A DNA stretch of 64,000 nt, from assembly GCA_000827265.1 (NCBI GenBank), contig KN834881.1:21312-85311 (forward strand), in the 5' to 3' direction. The stretch is from Collybiopsis luxurians FD-317 M1. Its lineage: Eukaryota; Basidiomycota; Agaricomycetes; Agaricales; Omphalotaceae. Positions 12,956 to 24,700 of this stretch are shown here, piece after piece. A model generated the notes under the pieces. That model worked only from the letters and a program-made list of their open reading frames with translations, had not been told where the DNA came from and searched no databases. Made by a program: the position numbers and the translations under genes. How positions within the stretch are numbered: position 1 is the stretch's first letter; each line of letters begins with the position of its first letter.

Positions 12956-13149
12956 TAGTAAAAGACTAAGAAACAAAGGCAACTAAGGAAGGTGGTGGTT
13001 GAGGAGAAAGAGAAGTTAAGTCAAAACTCGAGTCATTCCTGGATTAAATACCAACATTGGTCACATGATACTTTCCCAGGTGCACAGACCAATCACATGA
13101 TTTTAAAAAACTCGCACCATTTTTATAAGAAATTAAAGCAGAAGGAAAG

Positions 13150-14060
13150 AAGGAAGAGAGAGTCAGAGTGAGGAAGTGTGCAGAGTTGAAAAAGGTAAAG
13201 GAGGAGGAGAAGGAGAAAAAAGATGAGGGTAAGGGGGGGAGGAGGTAAGGGTGGGTAAGGGGAAGAAGGGGTGGAGGAGGTGAGATAGGGTGTGAGGGTG
13301 AGAGAGGATGAGGGGATGAGGGAGGATAAGAGAGGGTGAGGGGGTGAGGGAGGGTGAGAGGGTGAGATGGTGAGGGGGGGGTGAGGGGGTAAGGGAGGGT
13401 AAGGGGGTGAGAGAAGGTGAGGGGGTGAGAGAAGGTGAGGGGATGAGAGAGGGTGAGAGAGTGAGGGAGAGTGAGGGAGTGAGGGAGGGTGAGGAGATGA
13501 AGGGGGGTGAGGGAGTGAGGGAGGGTGAGGGGGTAAAAGAGAGTGAGGGGGTGAGGGAGTGAGAGAGGGTGAGGGGGTGAGGGAGGGTGAGGGAGTGAGG
13601 GAGTGAGGGGATGAGGAAGGGTAAGGGGGGAAGGGTGAGAGGGTGAGAAGGTTGAGAGAGGGTGAGAAGGGTGAGGAAGGGTGAGAGAATAAGGGTGAGG
13701 AGATGAGGGTGCCAGGTAAGGGTAAGAGTGGAAAGAGAGGGGAGAGTAAAAGTGTCAGACAAGAGAAGGGGGTAAGGGGAAGGGTGTAAGATGAGGAGGG
13801 ATGAAAGATGAGAGTGGGGAGATGAAAGTGCCAGATAAGGGTAAGAATAGAAAGGGGCAGAGTGAGAGTGCTAGATAGGAGAAGGGGGTAAAGGGGAGAG
13901 TAAGAATGAGGGTAAAGGTATGAATGAGAGAGGGTAAGAGAATAAGAGTGAGGATAAGGGTGAGAATATAGGCAAGGGAGGGTAAGGGTGAGAGAGAGAA
14001 TAAAGGTAAGAGATGAGGGTGAGAGTTAAAAATGGGAGGTGAGGAGTAAGGAGTGAAAAA
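13150..14060 (+). repeat. (GGGTGA)-type purine-rich minisatellite, opposite polarity to 12470-12955
   Basis: Irregular GAGGGTGAGGGGGTGAGA-type repeats, decaying to GAGGGTAAGAG at the right end. The array is roughly the reverse complement of the C-rich array on the other side of the element. The two could pair as a long foldback. Open frames here are low-complexity. Confidence 0.9.
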
Positions 14061-14824
14061 AGCATGAAGGTACAAATGAAATATCTGAATTGAAATATTG
14101 ATATATATTTTTCTAAACATGTCTCAAAGACTCCCAGAGATCTCCAAGGATGCCTAGGATTTGGCCCAAATCCTAGAGACTCAGAGGCTTCTTCCAGGGA
14201 GCCTCCAGGGAGCCTCCAGGGCACCCAGGATTTGGGCCATATCCTGGGCTTACCAGGTGGCCTAGGTAGTTAGAAGGTTTTGAGGCACTCTCAAGTTCCC
14301 TAGGATTTGGCCTAATTCCTGGGACACCTCAGGTAAACTGAGTTTGCCTAGGCTTTAGGTACTTTTTGTGATGTATCCCAAGAGCCAGACACCACATATT
14401 GACCATCAGGTGAATATGCCACTGACATAACTGCCTTTGTGTGGCCTTTGAGTGGCTCCCCAACCTGCACACCTGTTTGAGCATTCCAAATTTGTACTGT
14501 TGTATTATCAGAGCCAATGGCCACATATTGACCATCAGGCAAATATGCTACAGAATTCACCCTATGTTTTATCTGGATCACATGCAATATTTATTCCCAT
14601 TTTGCAGCATGTCCACCTCTTGTTACATTTACAGCTTGATTCAGATGGGTAATCAGGTTTTCCCTCAGCAACAATTCTGAGGGCAAAAGTGTACATCCTG
14701 ATATATACAGATGTGGAGTACTCTCATGTAATGCAGTGGAAAATATATTTATAAACTTCTCCAACTCCTGCATTCTTGTCAGAACATTTGTGTCCTAGTT
14801 TGGGATCAGTCACTGCTCACTGAT

Positions 14825-15487
14825 TTCTTATTAAATGTTACCTTTATCCTCTGTGCCCATTTTGCCATTCTCCTTGTGCTAAGAATTATTATATTCACCT
14901 TCCCCATTAAACTCATGCATTCTAGCCAGAATATCATTTGACAACTACTTGTAAAATCTTTCACCCCATTGACAATCAATTCAGCTACTTTAGCATTCTC
15001 CACTCGATTTGTCCACCATTGTGCACTGTACTGTAATTGGGATGAGATATATTGATCAATCCTTTTTCCCAAATCTTTCATCTTCCAATTTGGAATTGAA
15101 GAAGTTTCCAAATTGCAGATGTTAAATTTTGGTTCTGTCATAAGTACTTTCAAACAGATCCTGGCCAAACTCTGGTGTTGGGAAGTTCTTTCAATTTTGA
15201 ACTCCAATGGACATTGTTCTGAGCTTAAAAATTCTGCCAAAGACAGATGGTAATAGACCTTTCTGTTGTTCACATATAACACTGCTTTCAAAATATCAAT
15301 GACTTTCCTCACTACTGAAGAAGTCAAATTTGACCCCAGCCCAAGCATTGTGGCTAGAGTATCTATTGTTAAAGACTCAAATGCTGTAACAATCAAGCCT
15401 ACAATTGATTGGTATTGTTGGTGACATTGTTTATTAGTGAAATATTGCTTCAAAACCTCCCTATACAGGTCATACAATCCAGTGTGT
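14825..15487 (-). other. Remaining NACHT C-terminal fragment of NLR-B
   Basis: Codes the helical region after NACHT (about LYDLYREVLKQYFTNK to KSVSSD) and aligns residue by residue with NLR-D. Homology stops at 15487, where the sequence switches to a truncated copy of the CATCAG-ended repeat. This marks a deletion or recombination joint. Confidence 0.85.
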
Positions 15488-15960
15488 ATTACAGTATACT
15501 AGGTTTAACTGAATATACTCAAGTACAGTATTTCAGTACAGTAAAGAGCTTATACATATACATGTAGTGTGTATATAGTATGGTATAATTGTGATGTACT
15601 TGTTTTGACCATGTGAAAATTATTTTGATTGTAGACAGCTCACGGAGTTGCATCATGTGACTTATGTCAAATTTCAGTTTCTATCAGTTATCTGCAACTA
15701 AGAAGGTGTCCTTGTTATGCATTTAGGATAGATTAAAGCATAGTTATATATGTTCAATATAACTTTGCCTTATTTGGTAATATTTACAGCATCACTCCTC
15801 AGGTATCCCAAGGATACCTGAGGTTTGCCCAGGATATTGGTCTTTTCTAGGTTACCTGAGGTTCACCCAGGTTGTACAGGTCACCCAGGTCACCCAGGTC
15901 CCTCAGGTTGCTTCAGGTTGCCTCCTAGGTAACCTGAGGCCCAGACTATTTTTTCTGATG
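15488..15960 (-). repeat. Truncated copy of the CATCAG-ended repeat (compare 51674-52515)
   Basis: Reverse complement of about 51674-52150. It ends with AGACTATTTTTTCTGATG at 15960, the same terminus as the 842-bp element. The other terminus is missing at the junction with NLR-B (15487/15488). Confidence 0.8.
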
Positions 15961-16542
15961 CAATGGACAGACTGAATGTGCAAACCAGGAAGTATGTAGG
16001 ACAACAACAGGACAATTGGGCAGAACACTTTCTATGGCAGAATTCATCAGGAAAACTACCCTTGATCTAGGTTAGCCAAGGTACCCTGAATGTCTCTAGG
16101 ATTCTGGCCTTAGCCAAGGCACCCCTAGGAGCTTTGGGTAGCCTGGGTAGCCTAGGCTATGGCCAAATTCCTAAAGACTTTTAAGCTCTCTGAGAGATTT
16201 CTGAAGTATCTCTGAAGTGTCTTTGAGGGCTCTCTAGGATTTTGGTTTTAGCCTAGACACCTCTGGGAGCTTTGGGTAGCCTGGGTAACCTGGGCAGCCT
16301 AGGCTATGGCCAGAATCCTAGAGACCTTTAAGCTCTCTGAGAGATTTCTGAAGTATCTCTGAAGTGTCTTTGAGGGCTCTCTGGGGGTCCCTGGGGATCC
16401 CTGTGGATCCCTGGAGCAGAAATATTATAAATTATAAATATAATACAAAATTATGTTACAAACACATTGTGAAGTATTAATCTCATGTCAATACACAAAA
16501 GGAACATTTATATAGCTGGAAATATTCACAGAATTCCACTTT
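15961..16542. repeat. CCTGGG-rich repeat DNA with a 138-bp tandem duplication
   Basis: No gene seen. Two copies of a 138-bp unit, from about 16096 and 16234, share CTAGGATT-TGG, GAGCTTTGGGTAGCCTGGGTA and CTCTGAGAGATTTCTGAAGTATC. AT-rich sequence follows up to the Tc1 element. Confidence 0.7.
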
Positions 16543-16687
16543 TACAGCTGTTCCGAAAAATAATAAGACTTGTGTGAAAAATTTTTCCACATGAGATTTT
16601 GTGAAATACATAGATGCCCAAGTCCTTTTGTTCACTATCCTTCTACAACTTGAGGCTATTTATCTAGCATCCTTCCTGAAATCTGCT

Positions 16688-17827
16688 ATGGGCAACAAAA
16701 GCATACCATCTGAGGTAAAAGATATTGGAATAGAACTTATGGACCATGGCTGGTCTATCTCCGACATTTGCTCCATTCTCCATGTTTCAAAAGCAAGCCT
16801 ATATCGCTGGCATAATCTGTTCAAAGAGTATGGCTCAACTAAACCTCTTCCTGCTCCTCTTTGTGGTCATCCTCAAGTCATTGGCCTTGCTATCATGGAT
16901 GCCATACAGGATGTATTTCGGCGAAATCCTGACACTTATCTTGATGAACTACAATGGTATCTCACTGTCAATCACAATGTAGCCATTCCAATCTCAACAT
17001 TGCAACAAAGTTTGGCCTGTGCAGGGCTTACTTCTAGGCTGATGAAAAAGATAGCCATTGAGAGAGATGAGTGCATTCAAGTGGAATGGAGGGCAGGGAT
17101 TCAAAACTGTAATAATTTTTCAGGTACAGGTGAGATATACATGTGCTGAAACCTATATCTGTACTGAAGAATAACTCATTAGGGAATGAGTTTGTCACAG
17201 TTGATGAATCCAGCAAGGACGAATGGACCTTGAGCCATCGTTATGGCTGAGGCTATGCAGGGGAAGCCATTGAACACTCCAATGTCTTTATTCGTGGAAA
17301 CTGCTATACACTCATTGCGGCCCTCTCAGTCAAGGGCTACATTGCTACTTGTGTGATCCCTGATTCTGCTGATACATTTCAATTCTTTGATTTCATTGTT
17401 GAAGATGTCGTATGTGCCATATGCTTGTCTATATTTTCAGTGATCTCATGTTCTATCTAGCTAACACAAATGACCCCATACCTGAACCAAAACAGCATCT
17501 TGATTATGGACAATTGCCGCATCCATCACACCGACATGTTATTAGACTTATGCAATGAAGTTGGTATGTACTACATTCATTCCCTTCATGTTGCTTTGTT
17601 GCTGATTAGTCTCTCAAGGCATCATGCTACTTTATCTCCCTGCCTACTCTCCTGACTTGAACCCGATTGAAGAGTCATTCAGCACTTGGAAAGCATACCT
17701 TCGTCACCATGGAGCTATCATTAGTGAAGCCGATGACCCTATCCAGGTCTTGCTAGATGCCTGCAGATGTGTTACACCAGATATGGCATATGGCTGGTTT
17801 GTTCATGCTGGATACATTTCTGACTAG
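16688..17827 (+). pseudogene. Tc1/mariner transposase (DD34E), one in-frame stop
   Basis: Cut-and-paste DNA transposase. The N-terminal helix-turn-helix reads SISDICSILHVSKASLYRWH. The catalytic residues sit in VTVDES (about 17203), IMDNC (about 17508) and NPIEES, with 34 residues between the second Asp and the Glu. The YSPDLNPIE motif is typical of the family. Phases agree for four exons: 16688-17123 or 17129, 17183-17409, 17461-17563 and 17619-17827. Introns end in AG and start GT. A TGA at 17248-17250 interrupts the second exon in HRYG*GYAG, where relatives usually carry Arg. One C-to-T change in CGA would explain it. The start is the ATG of MGNKS, since the residues before it are not family-like. 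Confidence 0.85.
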
Positions 17828-18008
17828 TACGAAATTAGTGATTGTATTCATGTAACAAGGAGTAAGTAGCAAAAGTATTTTGAGGACAGTACCGCAATAA
17901 TGAATACAATGTGATACTAATTGATTGGTACAATTGACTGAGCTGAGGAACAGCAAACAAGGAAGGGGACAAATGGATAAAATGAGTGTAAGAGAAGGCC
18001 AAATAAAG

Positions 18009-19764
18009 CTAATCTGACCATAGTCCTCCTTTGATGTCACAGAGAAACCTCTTGTGGTGCTCCAGAAACTCCAACCAGCCCACAACAGTGAATCCAACAC
18101 CATTACTACCCCAGTACTCTTTTGTCATTGATGTGACAACCCGGTTTCCAGGAGTATAGCCTAGCTCATCAAGCCTACACTTAGTACTGTCATCAATACC
18201 ATAGCGATCACAAAATGCAGCAAGCGCTACAGCAGGAACTGGATCTTTCTGTGGTGAGGATGGGAGGGAGGGCACTGGTGATTGTAAAAGATGAGGAATA
18301 GAAGAAGAGCACACTGCAGGAATAGGACCTCACTAGCTCCGATGCTTGCAAGACCATGACCAGGTCCACCAATGAGACCATTACCAAAGGCGCCAGGAGC
18401 CCCAATGAGACTATTACCAGCTCTGAAGAGACCATTGCCACCAATTCCAGCACCACCCAACCTGCCACCAAGCAGTAATCCCATTTGCATTTGCATCATT
18501 TGCTGTGATTGAAGCATTAGCATTTGCATTGGGTCGAATGCAACAGAAGGAGCGACAGTTGGAGCAGATGGTGTAGGCGCAGTGACAACATTTGAAGAAC
18601 CTGTGTGTGAAGTAGATGGAAGAACATGACTCTTGAAATCAAAGAAAAATGTCTCAGGAGGTTGATCTAGGGTAGCCGATCCTTGAACCTAGCATAGATA
18701 ATGAGCAAAAAAACAGAATTTCAAGATGAATGCCTACAATGTGTGATGCCCAATTGCTCAGCGCCAGTGGGGTGAGCTCCCAATAGTGGCCTGAGGTTGC
18801 TTTGTAGATCTGTTTCCCTGGAAAAATCTCTCCAAAGTTGTTGATGGGATACTTCTCCTCCAATTGGTGTCGCTCTGGGGCTACCTTGTCATCAAACTTT
18901 TTCTAGAGTACCAGGTGAAGAACAGTTACAAATCTTCTTTGAAAATGTGACATACCTTTTGTGCTGCAAGTGCCATTGATGGCATCTCAATCTCCAGGGA
19001 CTGATAGTCAAAATTGTTAAAAGTACTGGCTTCATTCCAATACTAGACATCATCCATGAGTCCTAGCATACCACAAGAAAGTATAATCCGTACCTGCTCT
19101 GACTCCTCAACCTTCTTCGGCGGCTCAGAAATAACAAAAATATCACATTTGGCAGGTGTCTTGTCTGGAATCTCATTCATGAAAGCATTGAATGCTACAT
19201 CTGTTCCAAGCGACATCATTGGAGAATTTTGAGGTGTCTTGAACTTATATTTGAGTTTGGAAGGTTGTAGTAGCGCTAGGTCACACTGGAGGGCAGTGGA
19301 GACTTCGTCAAGGAATTCTTCATAAGAGCTGGATGTAAGGAAAGAGAAAGGGCCACTCTGAACATAGGCCTCAATTTTGAATTTGTCTGAGGGTGGTTTC
19401 CTACTAGAGGCTGCAGTACAAGTTGACGCTGACTTGGGTACAAGAATATACACATAGAAGGATATTTCTGAGTCATTGTTTGAGGATTGTCGAGGCTTTT
19501 TGGCTTTGGATTTTGAGCCAGAGGCACCTTCATGATCTCCATCTTGCTGTTCATCATTGTCATCAGGATCTATGCTCTTGCGCTTCAAGACAGAACCTGT
19601 ATAGTTGAGCTGTGTCAGTATAAGGATGCATTGAAGAAATGAGTCCTCACACAAGAGCCATTTATAGCAGCATTTATGAAGTCTCGGTCCATTTCACTGA
19701 CACTTTGTCTCTGTGTAGAAGGCATGTGGTTGCTGTCAATGTTGATTTCATTGTTGTTGGACAT
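18009..19764 (-). CDS. Second gene of the Tc1/mariner element; unrecognised protein with a SAM-like C-terminal segment
   Basis: Starts MSNNNEINIDS. Four GT-AG introns can be read: about 19660-19596 (donor GTGTGAGG), 19094-19043, 18956-18903 and 18735-18687. An early basic patch (LKRKS...SKAKKPRQ) looks like a nuclear signal. The body includes EISFYVYILVP and EKYPINNFGEIFPGKQIY. Gln/Met-rich (MLMLQSQQMMQMQM) and Gly-rich segments follow. The tail AFCDRYGIDDSTKCRLDELGY resembles SAM-like helical tails found in Agaricomycete repeat proteins. A 20-nt frame inconsistency near 18314-18335 is too short for an intron and may be a frameshift. The function is unknown. It lies within the TIRs and converges with the transposase, so an accessory role in transposition is possible. 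Confidence 0.55.
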
Positions 19765-19862
19765 GGCAAAAGGGTAAGGTGCCGGGGCGCTTACTGTATC
19801 TCATGAAATTTCACGCAGAAAATTTTTTCACACAAGTCTCATTATTTTTCAGAACAGCTGTA

Positions 19863-21282
19863 AAACAAATCACATGATGTGCTCACTGTGAACTGTCTAC
19901 AATCAAAAAAATTTCCCCATGGTCAGAATATGTTTACTATCATTATATACCATTGTACATATACTATATACATATGTATAGGGTCTATATTTCACTGATA
20001 CACTGTGCTCGAGTATGTTAGCTTAATACAAAGCTTGTACCAAATACAGTAATATAATAAACTATGTTATAAAGTGTAGATATGTAATAATAGGCAAGAA
20101 ACTATCATGACATACAATATAGTGCAGTACTATAGCTTAGAGGGTTAATATAGAGCTAGTAGATGGAGTGTAAGATAGAGTGGTAGAAGAATAAAGTAAG
20201 ATATAATATTATTTTAAATTTATTCTTTGAAGCCTCAGGGCTTCCCAGGGCTACCCAGAGATTCCCAGGGATCATTAGGGAAACCTCAGGCATCTTCAGG
20301 ATCCTCAGCAATTGGGGGGTGTCTCCTAACCACTCCAGCTGACCTGGGCAGCCCAGGCAGCCTGGGTGGCCTAGGCTTACCTGGACTCTCTGAAACTAGC
20401 CACTGCTAGCCTGGGCATATGGAACTTTTTCCTCATCTAGTAGATTCAATTTGTGCAACCTATATTCACACCTGAAGCCTATATTGCAGTCTGAGGGCAA
20501 GGACCTGTGTAGAGAGGAGGGCTGTTATCTAGGGTGAGTTCTTATCTTTTTTTTCCCCTTCTTTAATACTGATTCATTATGGAAAGTACCCATTGCCCAG
20601 GTTAACCACAGTTACCCTGAGAATTATAGCCAAATACTGGGCAGCCTCAGATATCAAGAATTGCAAGGGTTGCCAGAGCTGCCAAGGCTGTCAAGGCTCC
20701 AAAAGATTGTGACCAGATCCTGTGCAAGCTCTGGAACAACCCTGGTAATCCCTGGAGATTCCTAGGCATCCCTGAGACCACCCTGGGAAACTTCAAAGTG
20801 TTCCTGGCATGTAAATATCAAAATGCAATATATATGCAAAAAATTGAACTCTATTATTGCCATGAAGGCTAAATTATAATCTGGACTGGTAATTTAAGTG
20901 TCAATGATAACTTTTAATACTAATGATGTTTAATTCTCAACTTCTCTTTGAGCTTGAAAATGATTCAAAGTTTTTTAGTGCCTGCATGACATAAATATCT
21001 GGACAAATTCACCATGACAACAAAAAAAATGGCATGATTTTCTGAGTCAGGTGTTTGTCATGTGCTTGTGTTCACAATCATGTGACTTTTGGTTGAAATT
21101 TCACTTGGGCTTGCTTTTACCTTGGGCTACTTTAATTTGCCTAAGTGTGCACAGGATTTGGGGGGTGTCTCCTGGCAACCTTGGGCAACTCTGGCACCCT
21201 GGGTCTACCAGGTAGCTCAGGAAGCTCCAGGTTTCCCAAAAGGAATCAAAGTGAGCTTAAGCCTTGAAGTACTTTTGCTGAT
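19863..21282. repeat. Composite repeat DNA between the Tc1 element and NLR-C
   Basis: 19863-20210 matches the AT-rich core of the CATCAG-ended repeat (about 51990-52200) in the same orientation. 20220-20820 and 21080-21270 are CCTGGG/CCCAGG-rich. The stretch ends AAGTACTTTTGCTGAT at about 21282, which resembles the family terminus. Homology to NLR 3' flanks begins right after it. No gene recognised. Confidence 0.6.
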
Positions 21283-21787
21283 ATTATCTTACTCTCAAAC
21301 ATTAGTTCAAACTACCCTTACCTCAGACATGATTATAAAGCAACAACATTTCAATGTGACACATTTGGTGTAAATAGCTAACTGTAAAATTATTACATTT
21401 CTAGTACAGCTTGACTCAATCCAAAACTATCAAGGTGTTCATGACTGAAGCCATGCTGAATGAGTGAAACCAGTTCATTTTACATAAATATAGTACATTC
21501 TTCAAGCTACATCCTGTGGCACTTAGCTACTGCAAAGTGGTAAACAGGTTGTATAGGTAGTCAAAAGAAAGAAGAAAAGATATATCACAAGATCATAGAG
21601 AAATGTGGAATGGCAAATTTTATTTCACATTTATAATTCAAGCTACAACAGGAAGGAAGACAAAAGAACAATGAACAAAAAAGGAAAAAAGGGACAATAG
21701 CACATTTGAATGATTTGCTGAGTAAGTAAATCAACAGTGTGGCATGGAATTTGAGAACAGAGCTTACATTGGGCATGATGCAGAAAT
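21283..21787. other. 3' flank of NLR-C
   Basis: Aligns with the flanks of B, D and E, including the ACATTAGTTCAAAC segment, the GAATGAGTGAAACCAGTTCA segment (the empty site for the 51674 element) and the 3' UTR intron-like segment. Confidence 0.6.
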
Positions 21788-24700
21788 TCAGAGAGTGTCC
21801 CAACATTGAGTCCATTGTGTTCCATGAACAAAATTTGACCAGTCCACAGATAGAGCATAATCTTGAGCATCTGCTGGGATAGTGAGAACTTGGCTTTTAT
21901 TCTTAAATCCACCCCTCATATGGGGAGGTATCCAAAGAATGAGTGATCTATTTTCAGAATGGAGCCAGCCACAGTTATCAATGCAACCAGATGAAATACC
22001 AGGAGGTAACTGCAAATTGCTGGCATTATGTAGACCTGATTGAAACTTCCAAATTCTTACTGTCTTATCAAAAGAGCCAGACACCAGATATTGACCATCA
22101 GGTGAATATGCCACTGAGGTAAGCTAGGATGTGTGGCCTTTGAGTGGCTCCCCAACCTGGACACCTGTTTTAGTATTCCAAATTCTTACTGTCTTATCCA
22201 AAGAGCCAGACATCACATATTGACCATCAGGTGAATATGCCACTGACTGAACCCAATTAGTGTGGCCTTCAAGTGGCTCCCCAACCTGCATACCTGTCTG
22301 AGCATTCCAAATTCTTACTGTTTGATTGCCAGAGCCTGACACCACATATTGACCATCAGGTGAATATGCCACTGACATAACTACTTTAGTGTGGTCTTTG
22401 AGTGGCTCCCCAACCTGCACACCTGTTCGAGCATCCCAAATTCTTACTGTCTTATCATAAGAGCCAGACACCACATATTGACCATCAGGTGAATATCCCA
22501 CTGCCATAACACAGTCAGTGTGGCCTTGGATTGGTTCCCCAACCTGCACACCTGTTTGAGCATTCCAAATTCTTACTGTCTTGTCATAAGAGCCAGACAC
22601 CACATATTGACCATCAGGTGAATATGCCACTGACATAACCCTATCAGTGTGGCCCATGAGGGGCTCACCAACCTGCACAACTGTTTGAGAATTCCAAATT
22701 CTTACTGTCTTATCTGAAGAGCCAGACACTACATATTGACCATCAGGTGAATATGCCACTGAGTTAACCTGAGCAGTGTGGCCTTTGAGTGGCTTCCCAA
22801 CCTGCAGACCTGTTCGAGCATTTAAAATTCATGCTGTCTTATCACAAGAGCCAGACACTACATATTGACCATCAGGTGAATATGCCACTGACATGACATA
22901 ATTAGTGTGGCCTTTGAGTGGCTCCTCAACCTGGACACCTGTTTGAGCATTCCAAATTCTTACTGTCATATCATGAGAGCCAGACACCACATATTGACCA
23001 TCAGGTGAATATGCTACTGACATGACATAGTTAGTGTGGTCTTTGAGTGGCTCCCCAACCTGGACACCTGTTTGAGCATTCCAAATTCTTACTGTCTTAT
23101 CATGAGAGCCAGACACTACATATTGACCATCAATTGAATATGCCACTGACAAAATGAAATCAGTATGGCCTTTGAGTGGCTCCCCAACCTGGACACCTGT
23201 TTGAGCATTCCAAATTCTTACTGTCCTATCAACAGAGCCAGACACCACATATTGACCATCAGGTGAATATGCCACAGAATTAACATAGTCAGTGTGGCCT
23301 TTGAGTGGCTCCCCAACCTGCATACCTGTTCGAGCATTCCAAATTCTTACTGTCTTATCATCAGAGCCAGACACCACATATTGACCATCAGGTGAGTATG
23401 CCACTGACCTAACCCAGTCAGTGTGGCCTTTGAGTGGCTCCCCAATTTGCACACACATTTGCACATTCCAAATTCTTACTGTCTTATCACCAGACCCAGA
23501 TACCACATATTGACCATCAGGTGAATATGCCACTGACAGAACCTCCCCAGTGTGGCCTTGTAGTGGCTCTCCAACCTGGACACCTGTTTGAACATTCCAA
23601 ATTCTTACTGTCTCGTCCCAAGAGCCAGACACCACATATTGACCATCAGGTGAATATGTGACTGATATAACACAGTGAGTGTGGCCTTTGAGTGGCTCAC
23701 CAGCCTGCACACCTGTTTGAGTATTCCAAATTTGCACTGTCTTATCATCAGAGCCAAAGACCACATATAGACCATCAGGTGAATATGCTACACAATTCAC
23801 CTTATCTTTTGCATGCATCACATGCAATATTTTTTCCCATCTTACAGCATGTCCACCTCTTGTTACTTTTACAATCTGATTTATATGGGCCATTATGTTT
23901 TCCCTCAGTAATGAGTCTAAAGGCAAAAGTGGACATCCTGATATATACAGATGTGGAGTACTCTCATGTAATGCAGTAGAAAATACATTTGTAAACTTCT
24001 CCAACTCTTGCATTCTTGTCAGAACATCTGTGTTCCAGTTTGGGATCAGTCACTGCCCACTGATTCCTTATTAAATCTTATCTTTATTCTCTGTGCCCAT
24101 TTTACCATTCTCCTTACACTAAGTAATATTCTATTCACCTTCCCTATTAAACTCAAACACTCCAACCAGAATATCACCTGACAGCTGCTTGTAAACTCTC
24201 TTACACCATTGACAATGGTGTTAGTTGCTCTAGCATTCTCTACATGCTGTGCCCACCATTCTACACTGTACTGTAATCGAGATGAAATAGATTGATCAAT
24301 CCTTTTCCCCAAATCTGTCATCTCATGGTTTGCAATTGCAGAAGTTTCCAAATTGCAGGTGTTAAATTTTAATTCCATCATCAGCAATTTTAGGCAAATC
24401 AAGGCCAAATTCTGGTGTTGGGTCATCATTTGAATCCCAAATTCTGCTGCACACTGCTCAGAGCTTAAAAATTCCATCAAAGACAGATGGCAGTAGACCT
24501 TTTCATTATTCACATACAGCACTGCTTTTAAAACATCAATGACCTTCCTCACTACAGAATAAGTCACATTGGACCCCTGCTGAAGCATTGTTGCTATGGT
24601 GTTTATTGTCAAAGGCTCATAAGCTGAAGTAATTAAACCTAGAATTGATTGGCACTGGTGCTGACTCTGATTATTTGTTAAATGTTGCTTTAATATCTCT

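Larger units (their letters stand above)
12062..14373. mobile_element. 2.3-kb non-autonomous TIR element inside NLR-B (TA target duplication)
   Basis: The ends are imperfect inverted repeats of about 28 bp: CATCTGAAAAAATACCTT and, on the other strand, CATCACAAAAAGTACCTA, both followed by GCCTAGGC. The element is flanked by TA on both sides (12060-12061 and 14374-14375). The intact WD repeat in other copies has a single TA there (GGGATAAGACAG), so insertion at TA is directly readable. No transposase is present. Inside are CCTAGG-rich ends, a C-rich array and a G-rich array. The ends resemble those of the element at 51674-52515, which suggests one non-autonomous family. Confidence 0.9.
10645..15487 (-). 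pseudogene. NLR-B: broken NACHT-WD40 NLR
   Basis: Three lesions are visible. First, the NACHT exon is cut at 15487. Only its C-terminal 222 codons remain (to 14821), so the P-loop is gone and composite repeat DNA follows. Second, an in-frame TAA at 14593-14591 replaces a lysine codon (W-E-K in copy D) early in the WD40 exon. Third, a 2.3-kb TIR element (12062-14373) interrupts the second WD repeat after SGSWD. Beyond it, 10645-12059 is open. It carries nine further complete 43-residue repeats, a final repeat and the family tail ending FVHGTRW. The tail lacks about 8 residues present in copy D, in frame. Intron 3 is well formed (GTGAGC donor at 14820, CTGAC, TGCAG acceptor). Confidence 0.9.
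16545..19860 (+). mobile_element. Tc1/mariner-type element carrying two convergent genes
   Basis: The ends are imperfect TIRs of about 70 bp starting CAGCTGTTC(C/T)GAAAAATAAT(A/G)AGACTTGTGTGAAAAA. The left copy begins at 16545 and its reverse complement ends at 19860. TA flanks both sides (16543-16544 and 19861-19862). Inside are a plus-strand DDE transposase gene (16688-17827) and a minus-strand gene (19764-18009) running toward it. At 3.3 kb it is about twice the usual Tc1 size because of the second gene. It lies within older repeat DNA between NLR-B and NLR-C. Confidence 0.9.

Noticed and set aside
12472..12969. Open frames coding Arg/Val-rich and His/Pro-rich proteins
   Set aside because: They come from an irregular CACCCT minisatellite. 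Both strands are open because of composition, with no complex sequence.
13163..14224. Ser/Leu/Pro/Thr-rich frames of about 120-200 aa
   Set aside because: They lie in the purine-rich GGGTGA array and have no non-repetitive content.
16601..16687. Longer N-terminus for the Tc1 transposase
   Set aside because: The extra residues overlap the terminal inverted repeat and do not resemble the family. The ATG at 16688 fits better.
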